64,000 bases of DNA from Micromonospora sp. MP36 (GCF_008119785.1 NZ_VSFA01000015.1:45001-109000); one strand, 5' to 3'. Counted from the first letter of the stretch, positions 25,465 through 33,891 are shown. The notes: generated from the letters alone by a model not told the origin. Translations and numbers: made by a program.

Positions 25465-26718
25465 ATGGGAAGCAGCGACACCTTCGTCATCGTCGGCGCC
25501 GGCCTCGCCGGCGCCAAGGCCGCCCAGACACTCCGCGAGGAGGGCTTCGACGGCCGTGTGATCCTGCTCGGCGCCGAGCCCGAACGACCCTACGAACGGC
25601 CCCCGCTGTCCAAGGGCCTGCTGCTGGGCACCACGCCACGGCCCGACGTGTACGTGCACGAGGCCGACTGGTACACCGCGCACGACGTCCAGTTGCGGAC
25701 CGCGACCCGCGTCACCGCCATCGACCGCGACCTGCGCCAGGTCGTCCTCGACGACGGCGACCGGCTCGGCTACGACAAGCTGCTGCTGACCACCGGCTCC
25801 ACGCCCCGTCGCCTGGACGTGCCCGGCGCCGACCTGGACGGCGTGCGCTACCTGCGCACCCTGGCGGACTCCGACCGGATCGCCGAGGCCCTCTCCGACC
25901 GCGCTCACCTCGTGGTGGTCGGCGCCGGCTGGATCGGTCTGGAGATCGCGGCGGCCGCCCGCCAGCGCGGCGCCACCGTCACCGTGGTGGAAATCGCCGA
26001 CCTGCCGTTGCAGCGGGTCCTCGGCGACGAGGTCGCCCGGGTCTTCGCCGACCTGCACCGGGGCCACGACGTCACCTTCCACTTCGGCGCCGGCATCCGA
26101 CAGCTGCGGGGCACCGGGCAGGTCTCCTCGGTGCTGCTGACCGACGGCACCGAACTGCCCGCCGACGCCGTCGTCGTCGGCGTGGGCATCCAGCCCGACA
26201 CGCAACTGGCCGAGGCGGCGGGTCTGAAGGTGGACAACGGGATCGTCACCGACGCCCGGCTGCGTACCTCCGACCCGCACATCTACGCCGCCGGCGACGT
26301 GGCCAACGCCCACCATCCGCTGCTCGACCGGCACCTCCGGGTGGAGCACTGGGCGAACGCGCTGAACGGCGGCCCCGCCGCGGCCCGGTCCATGCTGGGC
26401 CAGCAGGTCGAGTACGACAGGCTGCCCTACTTCTTCTCCGACCAGTACGACCTGGGCATGGAGTACTCGGGATGGGTGGACCCGCACGGCTACGACCGGG
26501 TGGTGTTCCGCGGCGACCCGGCCGTGGTGGACGGCAGGGCACCGGAGTTCCTGGCGTTCTGGGTCTCCGACGGCCGCGTGCTGGCCGGGATGAACGCCAA
26601 CGTCTGGGACGTGACCGGCCAGATCCAGGCGTTGGTGCGCGCCGGCCACCGGGGCAGGGCGGTCGACCTGGACCGGCTCGCCGACCCCCAGGTGCCGCTG
26701 GGCGACCTCCTGCCCTGA
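25465..26718 (+). CDS. FAD-dependent ferredoxin/rubredoxin reductase-like oxidoreductase
   Basis: This is a 417-residue flavoprotein of the pyridine-nucleotide disulfide oxidoreductase superfamily, ferredoxin-reductase branch. The FAD dinucleotide fold is VIVGAGLAGAKAA (about 8-20). ERPPLSKGLLLG is typical of this branch, the NAD(P)H fold is VVVGAGWIGLEIA (about 152-164), and the second FAD contact is YAAGDVAN (near 274). The C-terminal reductase domain contains YFFSDQYDLGMEY and GRVLAGMNANVWD. No redox-active CxxC is present. It would pass electrons from NAD(P)H to a ferredoxin or monooxygenase that is not encoded nearby. The ATG follows a GGAGAG ribosome binding site. Confidence 0.88.
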   Translation: MGSSDTFVIVGAGLAGAKAAQTLREEGFDGRVILLGAEPERPYERPPLSKGLLLGTTPRPDVYVHEADWYTAHDVQLRTATRVTAIDRDLRQVVLDDGDRLGYDKLLLTTGSTPRRLDVPGADLDGVRYLRTLADSDRIAEALSDRAHLVVVGAGWIGLEIAAAARQRGATVTVVEIADLPLQRVLGDEVARVFADLHRGHDVTFHFGAGIRQLRGTGQVSSVLLTDGTELPADAVVVGVGIQPDTQLAEAAGLKVDNGIVTDARLRTSDPHIYAAGDVANAHHPLLDRHLRVEHWANALNGGPAAARSMLGQQVEYDRLPYFFSDQYDLGMEYSGWVDPHGYDRVVFRGDPAVVDGRAPEFLAFWVSDGRVLAGMNANVWDVTGQIQALVRAGHRGRAVDLDRLADPQVPLGDLLP

Positions 26719-26744
26719 CAGCAGGCAACCGCGAGCCCGGCGGG

Positions 26745-27389
26745 TCAGGCCGGATGGACCTGCACGCAGCAGGCGTCGGGCGCGGGGGCCAGCCGCGCGC
26801 GCAGGTCCGCCCGGCCGAGCCCGCTGAGCAGGCCGGCGATGAAGGCCTCGTTCAGCCGGCACACCAGCTCGGTCTGCCCGGCGGCGAGTGCGTGGAAGGG
26901 ACAGTTCCGTAGCCGGATCAGCCCCTGCTCGTCGGCCGGCTCGAAGCCGAGGTCGGCCAGGACCGCCGCGACCGGCCGGCCGCCGCCGAGCTGACGACCG
27001 ATGGCCGCGCCCCGCTGTGCGGACACGCGGAGCGCAGCCGCCCGGGCATCAGTGGGTTCCTCGGCGACGGCCTGGGCCAGGATCTCGCCGATCAGCTCGT
27101 AGCGACGCTCCGGGATGCTCAGGGCGATGCAGCCCGGTGCCGCCTCGTACACCTTCGGTGTACGACCACGGCCCCGCGGCTGGTCGGCCGGCGCCTCGTA
27201 CCGGGCGTGCAGCAGCCCGGCGCCGACCAGCTTGTCGAGGTGGAACGCCGCCAGATTGCGCGAGATCCCCTGGGCCTCCGCGGCCTCGTCCCGGGTCACC
27301 GGGTGGCGCTGGCTCCGGACGTAGTCGTACAACGCCCGTCGTACCTGGTCGGTGAGGACAGTCACCGCCTGCCAGGGGCCTGTCGCCAT
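26745..27389 (-). CDS. SufR-like winged-helix regulator with C-terminal cysteines
   Basis: This is a 214-residue regulator. The N-terminal MarR/ArsR-like winged helix includes RRALYDYVRSQRHPVTRDEAA and GISRNLAAFHLDKLVGAGLL. The C-terminal part carries cysteines in RNCPFHALA, ELVCRLNE and DACCVQV, spaced as in SufR-type regulators that hold an iron-sulfur cluster. Cluster binding is inferred. The gene is convergent with the flavoprotein (26-bp gap). It may sense redox or iron status and could control the adjacent folE-reductase pair, though no operator was identified. Confidence 0.8.
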   Translation of the reverse strand: MATGPWQAVTVLTDQVRRALYDYVRSQRHPVTRDEAAEAQGISRNLAAFHLDKLVGAGLLHARYEAPADQPRGRGRTPKVYEAAPGCIALSIPERRYELIGEILAQAVAEEPTDARAAALRVSAQRGAAIGRQLGGGRPVAAVLADLGFEPADEQGLIRLRNCPFHALAAGQTELVCRLNEAFIAGLLSGLGRADLRARLAPAPDACCVQVHPA

Positions 27390-27501
27390 GCCGAGAGCTT
27401 ATCACCAACAGCTGTTGTTGAAATTTCCCGAGAAAACCCTCGGCCGGCGGCACCGAGATCATCTATTCTTTCCGCACTCAACGTCAGGGAGGTTCAATTT
27501 C

Positions 27502-27972
27502 GTGAAGCTGGGCGAGGCGCTGGCAGACCGCGCCGAGACGACCCGCCGCGTGGAACAGCTCCGATCGCGCATCATCGGCAGCGCCCGGTACCAGGAGGGC
27601 GAGCTGCCTGCGGAAGACGCCCAGCAGCTCCTGGCCGAGCTGCAGGCCGTCCTCGACCATCTCGAGGAGCTGATCCGTCGGATCAACCGCACCAACGCGT
27701 CCGTGACGGTCGGTGACCTCGGCACCCTGACCGACGCGCTGGCCCGCCGCGACGTGCTCCGGTTGCGCCACGCGGCGCTCACCGCCGCCGCCGACGCCGC
27801 GGCGGGGAGCGGACGCGGTCATCTGGTGCGGCAGCTCCGTTCGGAGCTGAAGATGCTGGCCGCGCTTCCGGTCGGGGAATTGCGCGGCCAGGCCGACGCG
27901 ATCGCCCAGGAGCTCCGGGAGTTGGACGTGCTGGTCCAGCGCACCAACTGGGAGGCCGATCTCCTGGAGTAG
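27502..27972 (+). CDS. DIP1984-family protein
   Basis: This 156-residue helical protein begins VKLGEALADRAETTRRVEQL and contains YQEGELPAEDAQQLLAE, ELIRRINRTNAS and a C-terminal RELDVLVQRTNWEADLLE. The pattern and length match the DIP1984 family, which some annotations call septicolysin-like. The family has no firm function. GTG 27502 follows a clear CAGGGAGG ribosome binding site, so the longer upstream frame is rejected. It is divergent from the SufR-like gene with a 112-bp gap. Confidence 0.82.
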   Translation: MKLGEALADRAETTRRVEQLRSRIIGSARYQEGELPAEDAQQLLAELQAVLDHLEELIRRINRTNASVTVGDLGTLTDALARRDVLRLRHAALTAAADAAAGSGRGHLVRQLRSELKMLAALPVGELRGQADAIAQELRELDVLVQRTNWEADLLE

Positions 27973-28237
27973 CTCGGGCGAGGCGATGTGGAGCAGGTAG
28001 TCGTCATGGAAGCGTGCACAGACAGGGCCGGCTGTAACCCGGCTCCCTTCTCCCGGCGCGCGATGGGCAGCGCGGGCGTTCGACTCGCCGAGGTGACAAC
28101 GCAGCCCAGCACCGAGGACAGGTGACCGCGCACCGCGCACCATTCACCACCACGTGCAGGTCCATGACGGCGAGGGCGGGTTCGGGGTCCTCCACATCGC
28201 TGGCGCCATCCCACTTCCACCCCCACGGTTGCGCCGT

Positions 28238-29224
28238 TCACAGTCGGAAGATCCGAACCACCAGCCCGGTGTCGTGCATGGTGTGCGGCGCGACGGCGTG
28301 GTACGCCCAGGCATGCACCCACGCGTTGCCGGTCCGTGCCGTCAACCAGGTCTTGAACGCACCGGGCAGGGCGTAGATCAGCAGCACGAACAGGACCGTC
28401 AGCACGAACTCGCGTGGTGATCCCCACCGCCCCCAACCCTCGAACACGTGTAGGGCCGCGTAGGTCAGACCGCCGAGGACCAGCGTGCCGGTCGTGGAGC
28501 CGGTGAGCCGCGCGTACCGGGGTACAAGGAGGCCCTGGACGAAGATGACGGTGGGCAGTACGGTGCCGGCCAGGTATCGCAGCAACGTCAACGGTGCGCC
28601 GAGCGCGATCTGCCCGGCCGTCAGCCCGGCGAACGCGTGGCCCAGCGTCGCCCACTGGGCGAGCGACTCGAGAACCAGCACGACCACGATGAGCATCGTG
28701 TCTCCACGGCGATCCGCCGAGCGGAGGCAGAGCTGGTGGGCGGTGTACCGCCGCCGGAACCACAGGGACGGCAGCAGCGTGTAGACCAGGCTGTTGTACC
28801 CGGCCCAGCCGATTGCCTCGGCCGGACGGACCGGATCTGTAGTGCCCACCAGGGTGCCCGCAAGGTGGAAGCCGATCGGATGCCAGTCGAGTGCTCGGCC
28901 GAGGAGCAAGCCGCCGAGTTGGGCGAGGATGCCGTACGCCACGAGCAGCCAGGTTTCGCGGTGGGCGGTGGGGCGTGGGGGGACGCGCTCCGCGATCGCC
29001 GGGTCCGGCCGTCGGCGGGTGAGTGCGTACGCGACGAGTCCCAGCAGCAGCAGTTCGACCAGGGTGAGCTGGGCGGCGATCACCTGGCCGGGCCCGGACG
29101 GCGGGTCATGCTGCGCCGGCCAGTCGAACGGCGCGTGGCTGGGCGCGAGGAGCAGCACGGCTACGTTGACGGCGATCCAGCCGGTGACCGCGACTGCCAG
29201 CCAGCCCTGTTCTCGACGTGGCAT
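28238..29224 (-). CDS. Polytopic membrane protein, possibly CPBP-like
   Basis: This is a 328-residue integral membrane protein with about seven or eight hydrophobic segments. Examples are LAVAVTGWIAVNVAVLLL, LTLVELLLLGLVAYAL, LLVAYGILAQLGGLLL and FVLTVLFVLLIYALPGAF. The layout ends with HVFEGWGRWGS and VHAWAYHAVAPHT, whose histidines recall the CPBP intramembrane protease fold, although the classical EExxxR motif is not evident. It starts at ATG 29224 with GGGGAGGAC upstream. It is divergent from the TetR regulator and shares its twin-operator promoter, so it is very likely the repressor's target. Confidence 0.75.
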   Translation of the reverse strand: MPRREQGWLAVAVTGWIAVNVAVLLLAPSHAPFDWPAQHDPPSGPGQVIAAQLTLVELLLLGLVAYALTRRRPDPAIAERVPPRPTAHRETWLLVAYGILAQLGGLLLGRALDWHPIGFHLAGTLVGTTDPVRPAEAIGWAGYNSLVYTLLPSLWFRRRYTAHQLCLRSADRRGDTMLIVVVLVLESLAQWATLGHAFAGLTAGQIALGAPLTLLRYLAGTVLPTVIFVQGLLVPRYARLTGSTTGTLVLGGLTYAALHVFEGWGRWGSPREFVLTVLFVLLIYALPGAFKTWLTARTGNAWVHAWAYHAVAPHTMHDTGLVVRIFRL

Positions 29225-29237
29225 CCGTCCTCCCCGT

Positions 29238-29257
29238 TTTGTAGCACAATCGTGTTG
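29238..29257 (-). promoter_or_regulatory. Operator 1 with minus-strand extended -10, driving the membrane protein
   Basis: The minus strand reads CACGATTGTGCTACAAA. This contains the half sites TAGCAC/GTGTT (imperfect dyad, 29242-29257) and an extended -10 TGC-TACAAA (TACAAA at 29243-29238). The core matches operator 2 except for two pyrimidine changes. A repressor bound here would block the membrane-protein promoter. Confidence 0.65.
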
Positions 29258-29268
29258 GAACGGCACGG

Positions 29269-29288
29269 TAGCACGACTGTGCTATAAA
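29269..29288 (+). promoter_or_regulatory. Operator 2 with extended -10 of the TetR gene
   Basis: TAGCAC-GACT-GTGCTA (29269-29284) is a perfect 6-bp inverted repeat. It overlaps an extended -10, TGC-TATAAA (TATAAA 29283-29288). Transcription would begin about at the GTG start 29295, implying a leaderless message. Its centre is 27 bp from operator 1. Confidence 0.7.
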
Positions 29289-29294
29289 GACGAG

Positions 29295-29903
29295 GTGCCG
29301 AAGGTGGTGGATGCGGAGGCCCGCCGCACGGAACTCGCGGAAGCGGTGTGGCGGATCATCATGCGCGACGGGCTGGAGCAGGCGTCCGTGCGTAACGTGG
29401 CGCGCGAGGCTGGTCTCTCCATGGGCTCGCTACGGCACTACTTTGCCACCCAGTCCGAGCTGCTCGGCTTCGCGCTGCGCCTAGTCGGCGACCGGATCGA
29501 GGCGCGGCTCCGGGCCGTGGACATCACGGGCGACCAGCGACACGTGGTGCTCGCGATGATCGACGAGATGCTGCCGCTGGACCGGCAGCGGCGCGGCGAG
29601 TGTGAGGTGTGGTTGGCGTTCACCGCTCGGGCGGCCGTCGAACCGAGCCTGGCCAGCCTCCGTGAGGAGATCGACGCGCGCCTCGCCGAGGCGTTCCAGA
29701 TGATGATCAGGCGGTTGGCCGACAGCGGCGCGCTACGACCCGAACTGGATCACACGGTCGAGGCTGAGCGGCTGTACGCGCTCGTCGACGGGGTGATCCT
29801 GCACGCCGTCCTGCAACCCAGCCGGATGTCGGGCGCGGCCGGAAGGGCGGTCATCGCCGCGCATCTGGCACAGATCGCGCCCAGAGACCCGGGCGCCGCC
29901 TGA
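29295..29903 (+). CDS. TetR-family repressor
   Basis: This is a 202-residue regulator. The N-terminal helix-turn-helix spans about 8-55: ELAEAVWRIIMRDGLEQASV, then NVAREAGLSMGSLRHYFATQ. The all-helical C-terminal ligand domain includes MIDEMLPLDRQRRGECEVW and a final helix LYALVDGVILHAVLQPSRM, resembling the TetR_C_6 type. GTG 29295 coincides with the predicted transcription start from the extended -10 at 29283-29288. The frame is open further upstream but has no family similarity there. It very probably represses itself and the divergent membrane protein through the two matching operators. Confidence 0.85.
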   Translation: MPKVVDAEARRTELAEAVWRIIMRDGLEQASVRNVAREAGLSMGSLRHYFATQSELLGFALRLVGDRIEARLRAVDITGDQRHVVLAMIDEMLPLDRQRRGECEVWLAFTARAAVEPSLASLREEIDARLAEAFQMMIRRLADSGALRPELDHTVEAERLYALVDGVILHAVLQPSRMSGAAGRAVIAAHLAQIAPRDPGAA

Positions 29904-29953
29904 GCGTCATCCGCCCTGATGATGAGTCGTTCACGTCGCTGCCGGCGGCGTTG

Positions 29954-31801
29954 TCACCGGGGCGGGCCCACCTCCACGAGTACCGCTCCCGGCTGCGGCA
30001 GGTCCAGCTCCAGCACCGTGTTCCCGTCCCGGTTGACGGCGTCCACCGGCTCGGCGCGCAGGGTGTCGACCGCGCGCAGCGCCGCCCACTGCTCCTCGTC
30101 GGGCCACTCGGCCACCCCGAGCCGGGCGGCGAGGGTGGTGACGTCCCCGTGCTCGCGGTCGAGCCGGGTGACCCGCACCTGCCCGGCGACGCCGTCGATG
30201 GTGAGCGCGACCCGGCGGGCCAGCGCCGGGTCGCCGTCGCGCTTCGACTGGTCCAGCGTGGACGCCCACACCAGCACCGCGAGCGAGCCGTCGTCGCGCC
30301 GGCTGGCCCAGGTCTGCACGAGCCCGTCGGCGCCGTCACCGCTCGCCCGCACCGGCAGTTCCGTCTCGCCGAGACGGGAGAGCAGCCACAGCGCGTGGTA
30401 GCGGGGTTTGGCGATGCCGCCGACGGTGATCAGGCCGAACCCGCCGTGCAGCAGCCGCGGCGGCCGGCCCAGTTCCTCGAAGTGGTCGCTGGCGACCCAG
30501 TACGACAGCGCGTCGACCCGGCCCGCTGCCGAGCGCATGCCGGTGAGCAGGAACGTCGCCGCGAACACGCCGTCGTTGACCGGGTGGAAGTGGGTGGGGG
30601 TGACGCCCCACTCGGTCCACAGGATGCGCGCGTCGGGGCGGCCGAACCGGCGCAGCGTGGGCCGCAGGTCCAGCGGCGGGCTGCCGTACGTGTGGGTGGA
30701 GACGAAGTCGACCGGCACGCCGCTGATGCTGGCGTGCTCGAGCAGGGTGTCCACCCAGCCGGCGGCGGCCGACGACGGCCCGCCCACCGGGATGCGCGGG
30801 TCGACGTCCTTGACCGCCTGGGCGGTGACGTCGTAGAGCCGCATCCACTCCGCCCGGGTGCCGGACCAGAACACCTCCAGGTTGGCCTCGTTCCAGACCT
30901 CGAAGTCCCAGCCGAGTACCTCCTCGCCGTACCGGTCGAGCAGGTGGCGCACCAGCGCCCGGACCAGGTCCGCCCACCGGTCCCAGTCCTTCGGCGGCGA
31001 GATGATGCCGCGGTACTCGAAGACCGTCCGCTCCGGGTCGCGGGCCAGGTCGCGGGGCATGAAGCCGATCTCCACCACCGGTCGCAGCCCGGTGGACAGC
31101 AGCAGGTCGTACGTCTCGTCGACGCGGGAGAAGTCGTGCCGGGGTTCGCCGTCCACCTCGCGGTAGACGCCGAGGTCGTCGTGCAGGATCGAGTGCGCGC
31201 GTACCGTCTCGACGCCGATCTCGTCGCGGACCCGGCGCAGCGCCGCGAGCAGTTCGGTGCCGATCTCCCGGCCGCCGGTCAGGTCCGGGCACAGCAGTTG
31301 GGACAGCCGCTCGCTGCCGATCATCGGCTGCCACGGGCAATGCAGCGGTACGCCCGCGGCGCCGGCATCCACCCGCACGCGCACGGTCGGGGGTGCGCCG
31401 ACCGCCGGGAGCGCGGCGGCGGTGACCGGCGCAGACAGCGCACCGGTGACCGTCACCTCCGGCACGGCGGCGACCGCGTAGGCGTACTCGTGCCCGGGCT
31501 CGCCGGTGGTGTCCACGTACCACGGGTCGGGGACGGCGAGTACGTCGCCGCCCAGGTGGTCCACGGGAGCGAACGCGGACGCGTCCCCGGCCGGTGCGCG
31601 GTGGACGAGGTAGCCGACCGCGCCGTCGACCGGCTGCCAGGACAGGCGTACGTGGCCGACGCCGGGCTCGGCGCGCAGCCCGGCGGGCGGGGGGAGGTCG
31701 GGTGTCCCCGGGCGTCGGCTCTCGTCGCTGCGGCGGGAGATGCGTGCCGCCCAGTCGGAGCGGGCGTCGTTGCCGGGGGGTGTGCCGGTTGCGCGGGTCA
31801 C
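29954..31801 (-). CDS. GH39-type glycoside hydrolase with N-terminal fibronectin III domain
   Basis: This is a 615-residue glycosidase of clan A, similar to GH39 beta-xylosidases. A fibronectin type III-like module occupies about 36-135 (GLRAEPGVGHVRLSWQPVDG). The TIM barrel carries the acid/base E305 in WNEANLEVFW and the probable nucleophile E397 in LWTEWG; HTYG and ALSYWVASDHF also fit. A beta-sandwich C-terminus ends the protein. There is no signal peptide, so it acts on imported oligosaccharides. The start is GTG 31801 with GGAGGT nine bases upstream. A palindrome GTAACCGGTTAC upstream suggests sugar-responsive control. It is the only complete hydrolase left in this locus. Confidence 0.85.
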   Translation of the reverse strand: MTRATGTPPGNDARSDWAARISRRSDESRRPGTPDLPPPAGLRAEPGVGHVRLSWQPVDGAVGYLVHRAPAGDASAFAPVDHLGGDVLAVPDPWYVDTTGEPGHEYAYAVAAVPEVTVTGALSAPVTAAALPAVGAPPTVRVRVDAGAAGVPLHCPWQPMIGSERLSQLLCPDLTGGREIGTELLAALRRVRDEIGVETVRAHSILHDDLGVYREVDGEPRHDFSRVDETYDLLLSTGLRPVVEIGFMPRDLARDPERTVFEYRGIISPPKDWDRWADLVRALVRHLLDRYGEEVLGWDFEVWNEANLEVFWSGTRAEWMRLYDVTAQAVKDVDPRIPVGGPSSAAAGWVDTLLEHASISGVPVDFVSTHTYGSPPLDLRPTLRRFGRPDARILWTEWGVTPTHFHPVNDGVFAATFLLTGMRSAAGRVDALSYWVASDHFEELGRPPRLLHGGFGLITVGGIAKPRYHALWLLSRLGETELPVRASGDGADGLVQTWASRRDDGSLAVLVWASTLDQSKRDGDPALARRVALTIDGVAGQVRVTRLDREHGDVTTLAARLGVAEWPDEEQWAALRAVDTLRAEPVDAVNRDGNTVLELDLPQPGAVLVEVGPPR

Positions 31802-31843
31802 CGAGGTTACCTCCGGGTGTCTCTGCGGATCCGTGTCGCGACT

Positions 31844-31855
31844 GTAACCGGTTAC
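31844..31855. promoter_or_regulatory. Palindrome GTAACCGGTTAC, LacI-type operator candidate
   Basis: This 12-bp perfect palindrome with a central CG step lies 43-54 bp upstream of the GH39 start. The form is typical of LacI/GalR-family operators. No LacI gene is present in the window, so the regulator would be encoded elsewhere or lost. Confidence 0.5.
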
Positions 31856-31905
31856 CCCGCCCGCCGCAGGCGCGGACGGGGCGACCGGGGCGGGCCGCGC
31901 CCGGC

Positions 31906-31937
31906 CCTGCGGCGCAGGTGGTCGCCTGCGCCGCAGG
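31906..31937. terminator. Hairpin terminator between glucoamylase remnant and GH39
   Basis: CCTGCGGCGCAGG and CCTGCGCCGCAGG form a perfect 13-bp stem with a 6-base loop, about 20 bases after the stop of the glucoamylase remnant (minus strand). Confidence 0.65.
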
Positions 31938-31956
31938 ACCGTCGGCGGCCTCGGGT

Positions 31957-32238
31957 TCAGCCGTTCTTCGCGCCGGGCAGGGAGAACTGCTCCATCCGCA
32001 TCAGCGGCGCCAGGCGCTGCTTCATGGCGCCCATGCTGAACGGCTTGCGGAGCACGTCGTCGGCGAGCGCGTTGCCCAGCGCCGCCATGACCATGCCCTG
32101 GTCCAGCGCCAGGTACCGCTCGGACACCTGCCCGCTGGTCACGTTGACGGCGTCGTAGAAGCCGCCCTCACGGCGCCGGACCGTGGCGCCCTGGTTGCCG
32201 CCGGTGCGCGCAGGTCGTTGCGCGGTGGCGGAGGTCAC
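31957..32238 (-). pseudogene. C-terminal remnant of a glucoamylase-family (GH144-like) gene
   Basis: The 93-residue frame carries GFYDAVNVTSGQVSERYLA and LDQGMVMAALGNALADDVLR, the conserved end of glycoamylase-type proteins that normally exceed 400 residues. Everything N-terminal to this is absent. The first 25 residues (VTSATAQRPARTGGNQ...) do not resemble the family and may come from another gene. The GTG at 32238 follows the sugar-binding protein stop by one base, so the remnant can still be translated. Residual function is unlikely without the catalytic barrel. Confidence 0.7.
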
Positions 32239-32239
32239 G

Positions 32240-33511
32240 TCAGCTCCCGGTGCCGATCGAGGAGGCCTTGGACTGCATCTCCTTCGCGGCGGTGGCGGGA
32301 TCGGTGACGCCGCGGACCACCCGCTCGATGCCGTCGTCGATGACGTCGGCGACCTGCTCCCAGGTGGCGATCGCCGGTGCCGACTTCGCGTCCTTGAGCT
32401 GCTCACCGAACGCCTGCAGGAAGGGGTCGTCGGCCAGCTTGCCGGACTGCCAGGTCTCCTGCAGCGCCGGGAGGCTGCCGACCAGGTCGTACAGCTTCTG
32501 CTGAGCGGCCGGGGTGGTGAGGAACTGGACGAACTTCCAGGCCGTGTCGCGGTTCCGGGAGTCCTTGAAGACCGCCAGGTCGGAGCCGCCGATGAAGGAG
32601 GTGCCGGCCTGCTCGCGCGGCATCTGCGCGACGTCCCATTTGCCCTCGAACGCCGGGCCCCCCTCCCCACGCAGGATCCCCATGTGCCATGGACCGGAGA
32701 CGAAGGCACCGACCTCACCCTTGATGAAGCCCGATCCCACGGCCTCGGGGGCGAGATTCGTCGGCGCCAGGCCCTGCTTGAAGAATGAGGCGTAGTACTC
32801 CAACGCCTTGCGCATCTCCGGAGTGTCTAGGGTGAACTTGCCGTCCTTCATGATGTCGGCGCCGGCCTGCCAGGCGAACGGCATGAAGGTCTGCCACGAG
32901 GCGGTTCCGCCCGGCTGCAGGTAGATGCCCCACTTGGCGCCGCCCTTGTCCTTCATCGCGGTGGCGAAGTCGGTGAGCCCTTGCCAGTTGGTCGGCTTCT
33001 GCTGGCCCGCCGTGGCGGCCAGGTCGCTGCGGTGGTAGATCAGCCGCGTCTCCACGTACCACGGGACCCCGTAGGCGGTGCCGTCGACGACGGCGCTGTT
33101 CCACGCGCCCGCGAAGAACTTGCTCTTGTCGAACAGGCCGGTGGGTGCGGGGTCGAACGCGCCCGTCTTGGCGAACTCGCCCATCCAGGTCGTGCCCACC
33201 ATGCTGATGTCCGGCGTCTGCCGACCCGCGATGGCCGTGGCGATCTTGTCGTGCGCCGCGTCGAACGGGAACGACGTGACGTTGACCTTGGCTTCCGGAT
33301 TCTCCTTCGTGAAGTCGGCGGCGAGGGCGTTGAGCTTCTCACTCTCGGCGCCCATGGCCCAGACCGTGATCTGGCCCGTGGCCTTGCCGGCCGCGATCTC
33401 CTTGCCGGCGGGCTGACCGTCGGAACCCGAGCCGCCCTCGTCCCCGCCGCAGCCGGTCACCCCCAGCGCGAGGGTGACCACCAGGGCTGTCGCATACCGC
33501 AGATGCTTCAT
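32240..33511 (-). CDS. Sugar ABC transporter substrate-binding lipoprotein
   Basis: This is a 423-residue extracellular solute-binding protein, family 1. The lipoprotein signal (LALGVTGCGG, lipid-anchored C21) is followed by a serine/glycine linker. The binding fold begins at GQITVWAMGAESEKL and includes YGVPWYVETRLIYHR and the late GSDLAVFKDSRN and AWKFVQFLTTPAAQQKLY. The length is normal and the gene looks intact. The two membrane permeases and hydrolases that usually follow are missing; one base after its stop a glucoamylase fragment begins. It must borrow permeases from elsewhere or be orphaned. Confidence 0.9.
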   Translation of the reverse strand: MKHLRYATALVVTLALGVTGCGGDEGGSGSDGQPAGKEIAAGKATGQITVWAMGAESEKLNALAADFTKENPEAKVNVTSFPFDAAHDKIATAIAGRQTPDISMVGTTWMGEFAKTGAFDPAPTGLFDKSKFFAGAWNSAVVDGTAYGVPWYVETRLIYHRSDLAATAGQQKPTNWQGLTDFATAMKDKGGAKWGIYLQPGGTASWQTFMPFAWQAGADIMKDGKFTLDTPEMRKALEYYASFFKQGLAPTNLAPEAVGSGFIKGEVGAFVSGPWHMGILRGEGGPAFEGKWDVAQMPREQAGTSFIGGSDLAVFKDSRNRDTAWKFVQFLTTPAAQQKLYDLVGSLPALQETWQSGKLADDPFLQAFGEQLKDAKSAPAIATWEQVADVIDDGIERVVRGVTDPATAAKEMQSKASSIGTGS

Positions 33512-33639
33512 GGCGTCTCCTTCTCGGAGTGGTCGCCGCCGCCCGCCCGGCTCGCGCCACCGCGGCGCGATCCGGTCGTAGGGCGGCGTCCGGTGGTGGT
33601 TGTGGTACCGAGTTTTCCGACGACGAGGAGCTGTCCTCG

Positions 33640-33843
33640 ATGGCCAGAGTCGCGTTGCACCGCCGCCGCATCCTGCTCAACGACCGACCGCACCTGCTGC
33701 TCGCCGGAGAGGTGCACTACTTCCGGCTCGACCCCGGCGACTGGGCCGACCGGCTGCACCCCCTCCGTGACGCCGGCCGGGTGAGCGTCACGGTGTCGCG
33801 CCGGACCGCCGAGGACCCGCCGATCCGGCTCACTCTGACCTGA
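33640..33843 (+). pseudogene. Internally deleted beta-galactosidase (GH35-like) remnant
   Basis: A 67-residue frame starts as a GH35 enzyme would: HRRRILLNDRPHLLLAGEVH, then YFRLDPGDWADRLHPLRDAG. Instead of the expected catalytic region it jumps to RVSVTVSRRTAEDPPIRLTL and stops. GH35 proteins normally run several hundred residues, so almost the whole gene has been removed by an in-frame deletion near base 33780. The gene is divergent from the sugar-binding lipoprotein, as expected for a single catabolic locus. Confidence 0.65.
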
Positions 33844-33891
33844 CCGGTCGCCGGTTGCTTCCGACGGACCGGCGGGACCGGCGAACCCTGG

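Noticed and set aside
30336..31523. A second minus-strand frame inside the GH39 gene
   Set aside because: It is an arginine/glycine-rich shadow of the glycosidase without any recognisable motif.
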